Shown here: positions 34,862 through 45,157 of the stretch, in pieces | Layout: each line of letters starts with the position of its first letter | Position numbering within the stretch: the stretch's first letter is position 1 | Assembly: GCF_000686125.1 (NCBI RefSeq) | Contig: NZ_JMMA01000002.1 | Span: 1,798,001-1,862,000 of the forward strand | DNA length: 64,000 nt | Origin: Ruminococcus sp. NK3A76 | GTDB taxonomy: Bacteria; Bacillota; Clostridia; Oscillospirales; Ruminococcaceae | Direction: 5' to 3' | The notes under the pieces: model-generated | What the model was told of the DNA's origin: nothing | Databases searched by the model: none | Seen by the model: the letters and a program-made list of their open reading frames with translations, nothing else | Made by a program: the position numbers and the translations under genes

Positions 34862-35959
34862 ATGGCATCAATTGAAAAAAGAGGAAACAGTTACAGGATC
34901 AAGGTATCCTGCGGTTACAAGGTTGACGGAACACAGGTAGTGCATCGAATGACATGGACTCCCGAGCCTGATATGACGCCCAAGCAGATCGAAAAGGAAT
35001 TGTAGAGGCAGGCGATTCTTTTTGAGGAGGAGTGCGGTCATGGACAGGTCGCTTCGGCGGTCAAATTTGAGGTACTGTCGGAGGAGTGGTTCGAGCAGTA
35101 TGCAAAGCTCAATCTGAAAAGCACTACATGCACCAGACAACGCCAACTGACCAAACGTGTCTATAAGGCGATAGGTCATATCCGCATCGACAAGCTGACC
35201 GCAAGGGATATCCAGAAATTCATCAACAGCCTTGCCGGGGAAGGAGTAAACGAGCATACAGGCAAGCCGCTGTCACACAAAACAATGGTGCATTACTTGT
35301 CGTTCATATCGACGGTGCTCGACTATGGTATAAGAATGGATATGCTGTCGGACAATCCGTGCAGGAGAGTGACCGTCCCGAAGGGCAGCAAGAAAAAGCG
35401 GCATATTCTTACAATGGAGGAAACACAGCATTTCTTTACGCTGCTTGACGAGCACGCAACGATCAAATGGAAAGCGTTTTTCACGCTGATAATTTACAGC
35501 GGTATGCGTCGGGGTGAAATGTTAAGCCTTGAATGGCACGACATTGATCTTCAAACTGGAGTTATCCACATTGAGCGGACGTCGAATTATACAAAGGCAA
35601 GGGAAATCTACACCGATACCCCCAAGACCGAAAGCTCGGTGCGTTTCATAAAAGTTCCGATGAATGTGATAGACGTTTTGAAAGAATACAGAGAATGGCA
35701 GGATAGTGAGATCAGGCGACTCGGCAGCAAGTGGAACGAAACTGACCGCCTGTTTACAAAGTGGGATGGGCGACCTATGAATCTTCAATCACCTTATGGC
35801 TGGCTGAAGGAGTTTTGTGAGGAACACAGCTTCCCATTTTATGGAATTCACCAATTCAGACACTTGCATACCAGCTTACTTATCGGTGCAGGTATCGACC
35901 CCACCACGGTTTCGGGAGTTTTAGGCCATGCCCAAGTTTCTACCACAGTCTTTCTTTAG
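34862..35959 (+). pseudogene. Tn916-type tyrosine integrase, inactivated
   Basis: Frame from ATG 34862 (MASIEKRGNSYRIKVSCGYK), interrupted by an in-frame TAG at 35003-35005 (codon 48, within EKEL*RQAILFEEEC). It then continues through the SAM-like core-binding domain to the catalytic domain, with SGMRRGEML (catalytic Arg) and HQFRHLHTSLLIG (H-x-x-R). It ends at GHAQVSTTVFL, just before the segment that would hold the nucleophilic Tyr. Two independent lesions show that it is dead. The 3' end abuts an unrelated acyltransferase fragment, so a deletion or recombination took place at about 35,945. Confidence 0.93.
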
Positions 35960-35961
35960 CG

Positions 35962-36342
35962 ATGATATCTGCATCAGCAGCAAGATTGATCATCAAGCAT
36001 TATGCCGACTTAAACGGAGGCAATATTAAGATCATATATGACCAAACAGTAATACCTTATTCCCACTGTATACTTGGATTTTGGCTATTCTTCACAATAT
36101 ACAAGCTGCTTACAAGATTTGATTCTCTTTCGGACAAGCTATACAACATTTGCAAAACACTTGACAAGTATTCCTATGAAATATACATATGTCACTTTAT
36201 GTTTTTAGCAGGTGTTCTATCTATGCGTGATCTGACATCTATTATAGCAATAAACATTATTCTAGCAATTATGGCAACTATATGCTATGCGATCATACTC
36301 AACAGAATTTCAAGGTATATACTAAACTGCCTTCACAAGTAA
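35962..36342 (+). pseudogene. C-terminal fragment of an acyltransferase-3 (OafA-type) membrane protein
   Basis: 126 codons. The parts DKYSYEIYICHFMFLAGVLS and the surrounding hydrophobic helices (HCILGFWLFFTIYKLL, SIIAINIILAIMATICYAII) match the last membrane helices of acyltransferase family 3 proteins, which are usually over 330 residues. The N-terminal two thirds and the catalytic region are missing. It starts straight after the truncated integrase, so it is a remnant left by the same event. Confidence 0.75.
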
Positions 36343-36359
36343 CCTCCGCTTAAATAAAC

Positions 36360-36409
36360 AGCCTGTATTTTCCATTTTCCGGAGCTCAGGATAATGCAGG
36401 CTTTTTTTT
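36360..36409 (+). terminator. Probable terminator after the acyltransferase fragment
   Basis: AGCCTG (36360-36365) pairs with CAGGCT (36397-36402), followed by eight T. The loop is long, so folding is uncertain. The T run runs directly into the GCACCC of the next promoter. Confidence 0.45.
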
Positions 36410-36438
36410 GCACCCAAATGAGCTTTTCGGGGGTATTA
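36410..36438 (+). promoter_or_regulatory. Array promoter element, copy A
   Basis: GCACCC (36410-36415), 15 bp, GGGTATTA (36431-36438), after a T8 tract. The ATG of the downstream gene is 40 bp further on. One of seven copies in this window. Confidence 0.8.
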
Positions 36439-36478
36439 CTATCGGAAAACCCAAATAAAATATTAGGTGGAATAAACC

Positions 36479-39065
36479 ATGACTGTAAAAGAAAGATTAC
36501 AGGAATTGCGTGAGCAGATAGCAAACACACCGGGTAAAAATGATAAGAAAGGGCTTTTTATAGAGCTTTTGGCTTACAATAATTATGCCGTTGCAAACGG
36601 CGACGACCGTGATATTACTTCCATTAAAGAACTTGACAGCTACTGGAAAAAGCCTATAACCAAACACGGTGTATTTGATAAGATGTATGATGACCTGACT
36701 GACGAGCATATCATAAACCACGCTAATGATCCGAAAGGCTTCAAATCTGCACTTGAAAAGGCGCAGGATTAATTCGTAAAAGATAGTCTAAAGGCCGAAG
36801 AGGATAAATTCTTTAATACGCATGAAAAAATCAGCGATAAAGAATTTGAAAGAAGAACAACTAAAAACGGCTGGGCATTAAAGCAAGACAGCGTTATAGT
36901 AGGATATCTGTATAAGATGGCAAAACAAACAAATGATGAAAAGTTAGTTGCAATGTATGAAAAGTTTCTTTCTACAGATGCAAGGGATCCTGCTGTGCGC
37001 AAGCAGATGCTCACCGAGGTGAATGAAGCATTTTCCACATATGTCAAGACAAAATATCTTGTTTCGTTAAATTCTGTAGCAATGCGTGTATTTAAAAATA
37101 AGGTAAAGGAAGACCCGACCCGTGAGGAGATAGACAAGGCCTGCAAGGAATATGAAGCAATTGAAAAAAAGAATAAGGAAAGAAGCATCAAGGAAGCTAA
37201 GAAAGCAGCCGAAGAGAAGGCGCTGAAAGATCGTGAGGCTAAGGAACAGGCAGAACTTGTTAAAATTCTTGCGAAAAACGGCTGGCCGGAGGCGGATCTG
37301 GCAGCCGATAAGTTCTACAGAATACTTGTAAAGTCCATACACAGAAAGTTGACAGAAACAACAGACGGCGTAAATGAATTTTTTGAAAAGCTAAAAAGCA
37401 CAAAGCTTGAAAAAGGCGCTGAACAAAAGCAGATGAATGAGCTTATTGATGAAGGTGTCGCACTGGCTGAAAAAAAAATAATTGAAATATACAAGAATGA
37501 CGAGTACTTCAAAGCGAAAAGATATCTCTGCGACGTATTTCGTAATTACAATAAGGAAAAAGAGCAGTTTAACAAAAGGCTAAAAGAAAACGGCTGGTTA
37601 GACCAAAAAGAGCACAGAGAGACATCTGCCCTGTATGATGCAACACATATTACGACTGCGAAGGTGACCGATAAAAAGCCCCTTATGGCTTTTTATGACA
37701 AGCTGTGGAATACAAAGATCGACGAAAAGTTCCCGAAGGCGCATAAGTATGCTTTAATAAAAGAGCTGACAAAAGCATACAATGCTGTAAAGTGGGATAA
37801 AAATGCAAAGGCAAAAGATGCTCCGATAGAGATCAAAAATGCAAAAAAGCTGATAACCGCCGAGGAAGTAGAGAAGGAAAAGGAGAATTACTACGGCCTC
37901 GGCAAGCTCAAGAATGAGGAAAAAATCGGCGGCAAGTTTAAGGAGCATGAGATCAGAGGAGATCTGCCGACCTTTGATGACCTTGTTGATGAAGAAAAGA
38001 TAGCACAGCGCAGGCAGAAGGAAGAACAGAAGAGGCTCAGGCAGGAACAGAAGAGGATACAGCAAAGGATCGAGCAGAAAGAGCAGCTTGAACAGCAGAG
38101 ATTACAGCTTGAACAGCAGGAGGCACAAAAAGTAAGTACAGCCATTATGAACAAGCTGCGTAATTATAAAACGGATATAAATACAGCACCTGCTTTCTAT
38201 CAGCGCGGGCATCAGGATTCGGACGAGATAAGCATACTTAAAGAAAAGGCTGCCGCAGTTATCACTACAGTAAACACTGCACAGGATACACATGATAACC
38301 TTATGGAGAACGAGCTGTTCAAAAGGCAGCTTTTTGAGGCATATACTGCTGCTGAGGCATTCAAAAGGGCAAAGCGCATTGAGGCTAAAAAAGACCCTTA
38401 TGACAAGAGCTATATTCCCGGCTCAAACATGGGGCAGGCAAGATGGAGGGCTGCCGATACCATTATTGACCTTGCAAAGACATACATAGGCGATACTATC
38501 GCAGAGTATGAGACCTTAAAGGAAAAAATGAATGTAACTAAAGAAACCAAGCCAGAAAACAATGTGGTACAGCAGAAGATAAACAAGGAATATGATAAGA
38601 TAAAGCAGGATATACTGTAAGATCAATGTTCGTGACAGCAGAAATTCATTCATAGAATTCAATAAGGAAAAAGCAAGCGATAACAAGACATTGGTAAACA
38701 ATACGGCGGCTGTATTGGCGTTACACATGGTAAACAGCCTTTATCAGACAAATGCTCAGGCAGGCGTTACAGATGATTTTGATAAGGAAGAATTTTCAAA
38801 TAATGTGTTATTCGCAAAGGGTGAGATGCAAGTCCGTGACGACTTTAAGCGCATGATGGATACAAATACCCCCGATGAAATAATCACAGCAGCCACAACA
38901 AACGGCGGCAAGCCGCTTATTGACAAGCTCGCAGCCGCTAAAAAGGCACTCGCAGCAGAGGCACAGCTCGCAAATGCCAACAAGGCAGACAAGAATGGTC
39001 TTGAAAATGTCAACGAGATCAATAATAACAGCAATATCATCAAAGATGCTGCAAAGAATAGTTAA
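36479..39065 (+). pseudogene. Array protein 1, interrupted twice
   Basis: ATG 36479 (MTVKERLQELREQ). The frame is broken by TAA at 36770-36772, yet the same frame continues (FVKDSLKAEEDKFF...) to a stop at 38618-38620; the last part (KINVRDSRNSFIEFNKEK... to 39065) lies in the +1 frame. The reconstructed product is about 860 residues, soluble and Lys/Glu-rich. It has an Arg/Gln/Glu coiled coil (about 37980-38120), then the shared module RGHQDSDEISILKEK ... PGSNMGQARWRAA, and a C-terminal module VRDDFKRMMDTNTPDEIIT close to that of the 788-residue protein at 51134. A large internal piece could be re-initiated at ATG 36917. It is probably decayed; sequencing error at two sites is the alternative. 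Confidence 0.75.
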
Positions 39066-39076
39066 AGATTTATAAC

Positions 39077-39110
39077 AAAAAGGCGATCTCTACAAAGAGG
39101 TCGCTTTTTT
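39077..39110 (+). terminator. Terminator after array gene 1
   Basis: A 14-bp stem with two G-U pairs (AAAAAGGCGATCTC / GAGGTCGCTTTTTT), 6-nt loop, ending in T6. Confidence 0.85.
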
Positions 39111-39215
39111 GTTTACTTTCCCTTCCCTTTCGTGATCGGCAGTAATATGTTTTTGCGCCAAACCCCTTATACGTACACAGATCTTGCTAAAGCAAAAAAA
39201 AAATAAGACCCGTCT

Positions 39216-39244
39216 GCACCCAAAGGCTTTGTCACAGGGTATTA
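39216..39244 (+). promoter_or_regulatory. Array promoter element, copy B
   Basis: GCACCC (39216-39221), 15 bp, GGGTATTA (39237-39244), with an A9 tract 20 bp upstream. The start codon is 34 bp downstream. Confidence 0.8.
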
Positions 39245-39278
39245 TTAGTAGGAATAATAATATCAGGAGGTAATGATC

Positions 39279-42200
39279 ATGCCGCTAAAAACCGAAGCGC
39301 AGATAAGAGCAGAGATCTCTGCGAAAATGAAAAGACTTTTTGACCTTGGCGATACAGTAGGTATGGCCGATCTGTTTGAGGAGGTATTTGAAAAGTACCT
39401 TCCCACAGAAAAAAGCGAAAATTCAAATGACATTGAGGCAAGAGCCTTAAAGGATGAATTTGCAAAGCTGTTAAGGACGCAGGACAAGAAAAAAGGCGCC
39501 AAACTGACCTTAGACCTCAGAGACGAGCTTGCAAAAAGAAAGATCAAGCATATTATTGAAGCCGCTCCTGTACTGGATGATTTTGAGGGTAAGATCAAAA
39601 ACCATGAGATCCCCGAAGCCGAAGCGTATGTCGATGACCCGAAAGCAGTTAAAAAGCTTGCCATAATAGCAACGTTAGGCTCCAAGAGCTTTAATATGGT
39701 AAAGGTCGATGAATCAGCAAGCTCAATTGTGGCAAACGCTATACGTGACGTTGACATCGACGAAGACGGTGAATTGATAAACTCCGGGTTTAGTGATGCA
39801 TATGAAGATGAGCTTGCGTCAAGGCAAAGTCTTGAGGATGTCACTAATAAGGTATGGAACGACAGCGGTCTGCCGCCTGAGCAGATAGACAGGATACGCA
39901 GCGATCTTGACAGGAACGTAGTCGATCCCATAAGCTACTATGATTTCTACTTTAACGATTACTATGTTGACGGCTCGCCTGTATTCAAGACAGTTTCCGA
40001 AGAATCGACACGCTACCTTAACTATGAAAACGAGAGGTTTGAAAAGCGTATCAGCGATATCGAAAACCAGGTCAAAAATGAAGCTGCGAGCAAGGCAGAG
40101 AATGACACATACATAGAATACTTTGAAACCACGCAGAAGCTTTCACAGATCCTCAAACTACAGAAGGATCTTGTAATACCTATGCGTATATCAATGATAG
40201 GTAACGAGCAGCAGAAGCAAAGAGCAGAAAAGCTGCTTTATGACCCGATAAGTGAGCTTATAAATGCTGATGAAGTAAGAAAAATGACCCCTGCCCGGTA
40301 TTCCGAAAAGCTTGAGGAAGTTATTGCCGGCATGGAAAAGAGCATTAAGGAACAGGAAGTTTATGTAAGCGCCTCAAACAGCATTTCTGACATGAGCCAT
40401 GATATTGCAATAGATAAGATCAGCGGAACAGTCACTTCTGCCATTGTTTCCGATAAACCAACAGAAGAGATAATAAAAGACACAAATCAGGCTATCAAAG
40501 AATCATATAACAAAGGCATAGAAAGCGCTAATGAGAACATAATCTTAGCCTGCCAGAAGGATCTTCTTGATAACCTCAAGCAGTGGAATGAAAAGCTCAA
40601 AGGCTTTGATAACGAAAGTGTCAAGGAGATAAAGGACGAGCCTTTTTCTGCAAATATAGACAGAAAGTATAAGGAACGTCAGAAGCTTCTTGACCGATCT
40701 GAAATAGTACCGGACACGATAGAGTACATAAAGCTTAAGGAAGAGCTTGCAGAAAGAAAAAGGATTAAAGCTGCCGGTGATAAGATAACGGGCTATCTTG
40801 AAAGTGACCTTAAAAATATTGAAGAATACCCCTGGCTCTCCTGCACGAGCAGCCTTATAGAGGCGAAGCTTTCCGCAAACGGCGGCAGAGTCACCAAGGC
40901 AAAGGAAGACGCAATAAACGGGTTCTTCAACAAGCTTGCCGAGAGAAAATACTTTGAAAAAGGAAACGAAAAATTCATCTCACTTCTCGGCAAGGAGCTG
41001 AATGAACGCCAGAACGAAGCAGAAAAGTCGTTTAAAAAGAAAGTGCGGGATATCAAGTCAGATATCCTTTCGGGCAAGGTGCCGGGAGTGTTTGCTGAGA
41101 GTGATGAAATGGCAAGGGCTATCGCTTCTGACATAGCTTACCATACCACGGACGAGGGTAAGGTGCTAAAAGCAATACATGACACCAAAAAGCAGATCAT
41201 CGGAGCCCTTTCAAAGGGAAATGGATGGAGATCTTACATAGCAAACCACAAGGGCGATAAAACAGAAAAAGACCTGAGCGCACTGTATCATGTTCAAAAG
41301 AATATAGGCCATGAAGCTGAAAAGTTCGGCTATACCGTAACAGATGATATCACAAAACAGACACCTGGCACGGTATTTGAAAAAATACCTTATAAGTTCC
41401 GCAGGATAGCCACTGCTGACAATACGGATCTTTTCAATATGCGTAACAGCTACATCGCCAAGCTCAACGATATCGAGCTTTATGATTCTGTTATCGGGAA
41501 CATGACAGATTATGCAAACAGTGTACTCAAAGTTCTCGGCGAAACAAACAAAACGAACCACGAGAACTCCAAAACATACAACAAAATGGTAGGTGACCTT
41601 AAAGCGATCGCCAAGCTCGGTGAGGGTGAAAAGAGGCTTGAGATATCCACAGAAGAAATAGATACACTGATCGGGAACATTAAAAGATCATCGGAGGCAT
41701 ACGAAAAAGAGCACACCGGTATGTTCGTCGGCAGATCCAAAGGCTTTGGCAAAACAAGACTCAACGCATCAAAAACACTTAAGGCCTTTGCCGATGCTTC
41801 TATGAACCAGCTTTCACAGCACAAGCAAATGCTTACCCCCGACAGGCCGATAAAAGCACAGCAGATCGAGCTGGAGCAAGGCATCAATGCCATTGACAAA
41901 ACAGCCCTTGACAAGGGGTATGGTGCCTATGTCCGTAAACAACTGGACCCGCAGGTCTCTAAACTTGAAGAATTTATCAATAATGCAAACGCTCACCAGC
42001 ACGTCAAAAACGGCAGCGTGCATTACGATAATGCCATTCACGCCGCATATGATCTGAAAAAAGCATTAGAAAATGGTGATGCATCAGAGATCGAAAATGC
42101 CGGCAAAACTCTTAAGGAAAGAGTCAACAACTACTTAAACCATAAGAGAAGACAGGTGTTTGACGGCAAGCTGCCTAATGCGAAGGGGCAGCAAAGAATA

Positions 42201-42938
42201 AACGCTATGACAGACCTTCATCTTGCAGGCGGCTCAGCTGTGGAATATGCTAAAAACCTTGCTGCTGTAAAGAAAGATATGCAAACACTGCCCGAATACG
42301 AAAAGGCTATCCGGCAGGAGAAAGAAAACATTATCAAAAGAACTGAACTCGAACAGCAGAAGATAGACCTTGACAATAAGAATATCCTTCAGGCGCAGGT
42401 CGAGCTTGGGAAAAAGGGCATTGATAAAATGATAAGCGAAAACGCAGTGATATATGACAAGCGCAACGCAAATCCTTCCATCAGCGGAATAGACAAGGCT
42501 TCGGCAAATGCTGCATATGATGCGTTTAATACGCTTAATATATTAGGTAACTCAGGTGCACTTGACAAGGAATCCATGCAGGATGCCAAGGAGAGTATCG
42601 CACAGCTGGTCATCGACAAAATGATCCAGCTCGACCACGGCAGGACGATCCACAAAAAGCTTGGGTCTATGAACGAAGAACAGGTCAAGAAGCAGCTTGG
42701 CGAAAAAGCCAAGGAGCTTGCTAAAAGCCCCGCATTTGAGGCGGCTGTTCCGAAAAACATCAACTCTACGTATATCAAGAAGCTCCTTGCAGATTACGAC
42801 GGCAACGGAATAATGCAGGTAAAAAACTCCATAGAAAGCTACCGTAAGGCTGTAAGAAGCATAAACCAAAACGTAGAAAATGTCACGGGAAAGAATGATA
42901 ACAAGGTCATAGAAAAAAACATCATCAAAAAAGTATAA
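39279..42938 (+). CDS. Array protein 2, large charged protein (1219 aa)
   Basis: I choose ATG 39279 (MPLKTEAQ) because AGGAGG lies eight bases upstream; the ATG at 39273 is too close to it. 1219 residues, no signal peptide or membrane helix, mostly helical and charged, with many Asp/Lys/Glu. No known domain recognised. It lacks a clear W-x-P-x-S-x-M-G motif. It shares with the gene at 53638 the segment LPNAKGQQRINAMTD (there RLDAKGTKRLAAMND) and the AYDAFNTLNILGNSG helix pair, and it ends in a related C-terminal module (SPAFEAAVPKNINSTYIKKL). Intact, single-gene transcription unit with its own promoter and terminator. Candidate cargo of the CIS by position only. Confidence 0.85.
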   Translation: MPLKTEAQIRAEISAKMKRLFDLGDTVGMADLFEEVFEKYLPTEKSENSNDIEARALKDEFAKLLRTQDKKKGAKLTLDLRDELAKRKIKHIIEAAPVLDDFEGKIKNHEIPEAEAYVDDPKAVKKLAIIATLGSKSFNMVKVDESASSIVANAIRDVDIDEDGELINSGFSDAYEDELASRQSLEDVTNKVWNDSGLPPEQIDRIRSDLDRNVVDPISYYDFYFNDYYVDGSPVFKTVSEESTRYLNYENERFEKRISDIENQVKNEAASKAENDTYIEYFETTQKLSQILKLQKDLVIPMRISMIGNEQQKQRAEKLLYDPISELINADEVRKMTPARYSEKLEEVIAGMEKSIKEQEVYVSASNSISDMSHDIAIDKISGTVTSAIVSDKPTEEIIKDTNQAIKESYNKGIESANENIILACQKDLLDNLKQWNEKLKGFDNESVKEIKDEPFSANIDRKYKERQKLLDRSEIVPDTIEYIKLKEELAERKRIKAAGDKITGYLESDLKNIEEYPWLSCTSSLIEAKLSANGGRVTKAKEDAINGFFNKLAERKYFEKGNEKFISLLGKELNERQNEAEKSFKKKVRDIKSDILSGKVPGVFAESDEMARAIASDIAYHTTDEGKVLKAIHDTKKQIIGALSKGNGWRSYIANHKGDKTEKDLSALYHVQKNIGHEAEKFGYTVTDDITKQTPGTVFEKIPYKFRRIATADNTDLFNMRNSYIAKLNDIELYDSVIGNMTDYANSVLKVLGETNKTNHENSKTYNKMVGDLKAIAKLGEGEKRLEISTEEIDTLIGNIKRSSEAYEKEHTGMFVGRSKGFGKTRLNASKTLKAFADASMNQLSQHKQMLTPDRPIKAQQIELEQGINAIDKTALDKGYGAYVRKQLDPQVSKLEEFINNANAHQHVKNGSVHYDNAIHAAYDLKKALENGDASEIENAGKTLKERVNNYLNHKRRQVFDGKLPNAKGQQRINAMTDLHLAGGSAVEYAKNLAAVKKDMQTLPEYEKAIRQEKENIIKRTELEQQKIDLDNKNILQAQVELGKKGIDKMISENAVIYDKRNANPSISGIDKASANAAYDAFNTLNILGNSGALDKESMQDAKESIAQLVIDKMIQLDHGRTIHKKLGSMNEEQVKKQLGEKAKELAKSPAFEAAVPKNINSTYIKKLLADYDGNGIMQVKNSIESYRKAVRSINQNVENVTGKNDNKVIEKNIIKKV

Positions 42939-42965
42939 GCTTTGCCAAGGCAAAATGATAAGAAT

Positions 42966-43006
42966 AAGGCGTACAGCTGCTTAAAACAGTTCTGTACGCC
43001 TTGTTT
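42966..43006 (+). terminator. Terminator after array gene 2
   Basis: Perfect 11-bp stem AAGGCGTACAG (42966-42976) / CTGTACGCCTT (42992-43002), followed by GTTTATTT. Confidence 0.85.
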
Positions 43007-43109
43007 ATTTATGTGCTATACAGTCGGGCACCTTTTGTATATGGATGACCGTGCCGGGAAACAGATAATTATTTTTTATGGTTATATACTTGACACACCA
43101 ATTAAAATG

Positions 43110-43225
43110 CCTTAGATAATGGGGTTCGGGGCGAAGCCCCGATGGGTCGGTAACGAGGGCGAAGCCCTCCCCCATACTCTCCCGAGCTCGCTGTGAGCGA
43201 ATGCTCACACCACGAGCAAAAGCAC
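43110..43225. repeat. GC-rich hairpin cluster replacing the 5' end of array gene 3
   Basis: Three GC-rich hairpins in a row: GGGGCGAAGCCCC (about 43128-43140), GAGGGCGAAGCCCTC (43155-43169) and GTGAGCGAATGCTCAC (43193-43208). The composition differs sharply from the AT-rich surroundings. The array promoter element expected before this gene is absent, and the neighbouring frame is 5'-truncated, so this looks like an inserted interspersed repeat. The 43007-43109 stretch before it holds nothing I can identify. Confidence 0.6.
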
Positions 43226-45084
43226 TGCACGTGGCAGCAGAAGAAGACAAGTTTGCTGTAAACGACCACGAGTATTTTGATGTCAAGCTCCCCACTTCAA
43301 GACAGAAGCGCATTGATGAGGCACAGTTCAAGGAGTTCAGAGGAAAATTAGCTGCTAGCGGCTGGAACGGCAGCTTTGACAAGAGCTTTGCTAAGTTTCT
43401 TTTCGGCGCCAAGAAATATATCAGCGGCAATGAGAAATATGCCAACAATGAGGAGCTCGTAAACGCCATAGAAAAAGCTGAAAAGTCTGATCCGTCGGGC
43501 AGATTCAGTAATTATAACAAGGGCGAGGTCTTCAATGAGCTGGTAGATGTATTTGAAAAGCAGGGTCTGATGAATGATCCCGAATTTGATGATACAAAGA
43601 GCATTGGCATAGAGTTCAGCGAAAACCTCGAAAAGGCATATAATGAAAGCAAGAAAGAATACCTTAAAGAAAAGGAAAAACTTGAAAGAGAGCAGAGGGA
43701 AAAGGAAGAAGAGGAAAGAAGTATCGAGGAGCAGCGCAAAAAGATAGAAGCGTCACGGATAAAGCGTTATACTGTCAAAAATGATATAGATGATGATTTT
43801 ATCGTTGAAGGCGACGAGGTCATTGAATACCTGAACGACTCAGATGAAGATTTCTACGTTGAGAACGATTCCCTTACAGAAAACGGATCGTCGGGCAAGC
43901 CGGAGGAGAGCACAGACAAAAAGACAGATGATGCACAAAACTCCGAGGTGAAGAATGAAGGGGTGATCCCTCCTACCGAGGCTGAAAATAAAGACGCCCC
44001 GGAAAAGCCCGAGATCAAAAATGAGGAGAAAGCGCCACAGACTGAAACTAAGAATAATAAGGTATCGGCTAAAGATGCCGAGGAAAAGAAACTTGATGAC
44101 AGGATAAATGTAAACGGCACGGAGATAAAGGTCCTGATAGACATCAAAAAGCAGCTTGATACAACTCACAGATTCGGCATAGACCATGATGACTCACAGG
44201 CTATCATCAATCTGCGTAAGAGTTTGCAGGATCTGATAGATATCAGGCAGAAGCACTTGACAAGAATAGCTGATGAGCAGCCCGACATTTTAGAGGCGAC
44301 AGAGCGTGTATGTATTGCCAGCAGAGCGTATATCAAAAAGATCCGTGAAAAGGCACACGTCTCAGACACAAACCGCAAATGGAAGCCCACCTCAAATATG
44401 GGCAGGGAAAGATACGGCGGTGCACAGGTCCTTGAGGATATCACGGGCAAGGCGCTGGGCTTTGAGGCTATGGGAGAGCTGTTCCCCGATGCAGTAGATA
44501 CAGCTGAGCCTGAGATCGTTCAGAGAACCGATTCTCTGGCGGAGATTGAGGATTATGATCCGAGACAGAAGGGTGGAGTCCACGCAAACAAATACCTTGA
44601 AAAAACTATGGATAATATACGAAGTGAGTTTGAGAATTCTAAAAATCTGCCTGATGCACAGGGTGCCAATGACAAGCCTGCCATCAATTCACCTGAGCAC
44701 AAGAAGGATGTTGTAAAACGCCTTATCTCAAAAGCGGTGGCTGCACACTCTGCGGCTGAATGGGAGAAAAACTAAATAGAAAACGGCGGAAAACCTCTTT
44801 CACAAGCGGCATTTAACGAATTCACGGATAAAATCGCACGGACACTTCCGAATCACAAGGCATTCAAGGTATATGTAAAAGACCTGTCTGCTACAGAGCT
44901 TCTTGAAAGGGCGCTTCAGGACGACGGCAAGAGCCTTTATGCAGGAATAATAAGCTCAAATCAAAAGGTGAAAAAACAGAATAACGTAAAGCCGCCGAGA
45001 ACTGTAAAATCAAAGACTACAGATGATCTTACAAATGCCAATGTGCTTTCCGAGCAGATAAAGAGGGTAAATACCATTAACTAA
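43201..45084 (+). pseudogene. Array protein 3, 5'-truncated and interrupted
   Basis: The formal ATG at 43201 lies in the GC-rich repeat and has no RBS; genuine family sequence begins near EEDKFAVNDHEYF with LAASGW, comparable to TKNGW in array protein 1. A TAA at 44773-44775 interrupts the frame, which then continues for 102 codons (IENGGKPLSQAAFNEF... ending VNTIN). The acidic Glu/Lys/Pro linker (about 43900-44090) is followed by the shared module with WKPTSNMGRERY (about 44381) and a C-terminal KVYVKDLSATELLERAL module past the TAA. With neither promoter nor 5' end, this is a decayed copy. Confidence 0.8.
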
Positions 45085-45118
45085 AAGAAGTAAATAACGG
45101 TGCATACTGCATCACATT

Positions 45119-45155
45119 AAACCAAAACCACCGGTCAGACCGGTGGTTTTGGTTT
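45119..45155. terminator. Bidirectional terminator, 17-bp perfect stem
   Basis: AAACCAAAACCACCGGT pairs with ACCGGTGGTTTTGGTTT across a 3-nt loop. It lies between the convergent array gene 3 and the Na/Pi cotransporter gene, so it can serve both. Confidence 0.92.
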
Positions 45156-45157
45156 CT

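Noticed and set aside
38604-38622. RF2-type +1 programmed frameshift at CTG-TAA-G in array gene 1
   Set aside because: The P-site tRNA could not re-pair in the +1 frame (TGT), no internal SD lies at the right distance, and the gene has another stop lesion.
36770-44775. Recoding of TAA (or a different genetic code) in array genes 1 and 3
   Set aside because: TAA is used as a normal stop by neighbouring genes, no signal for readthrough is visible, and other lesions in the same genes point to decay.
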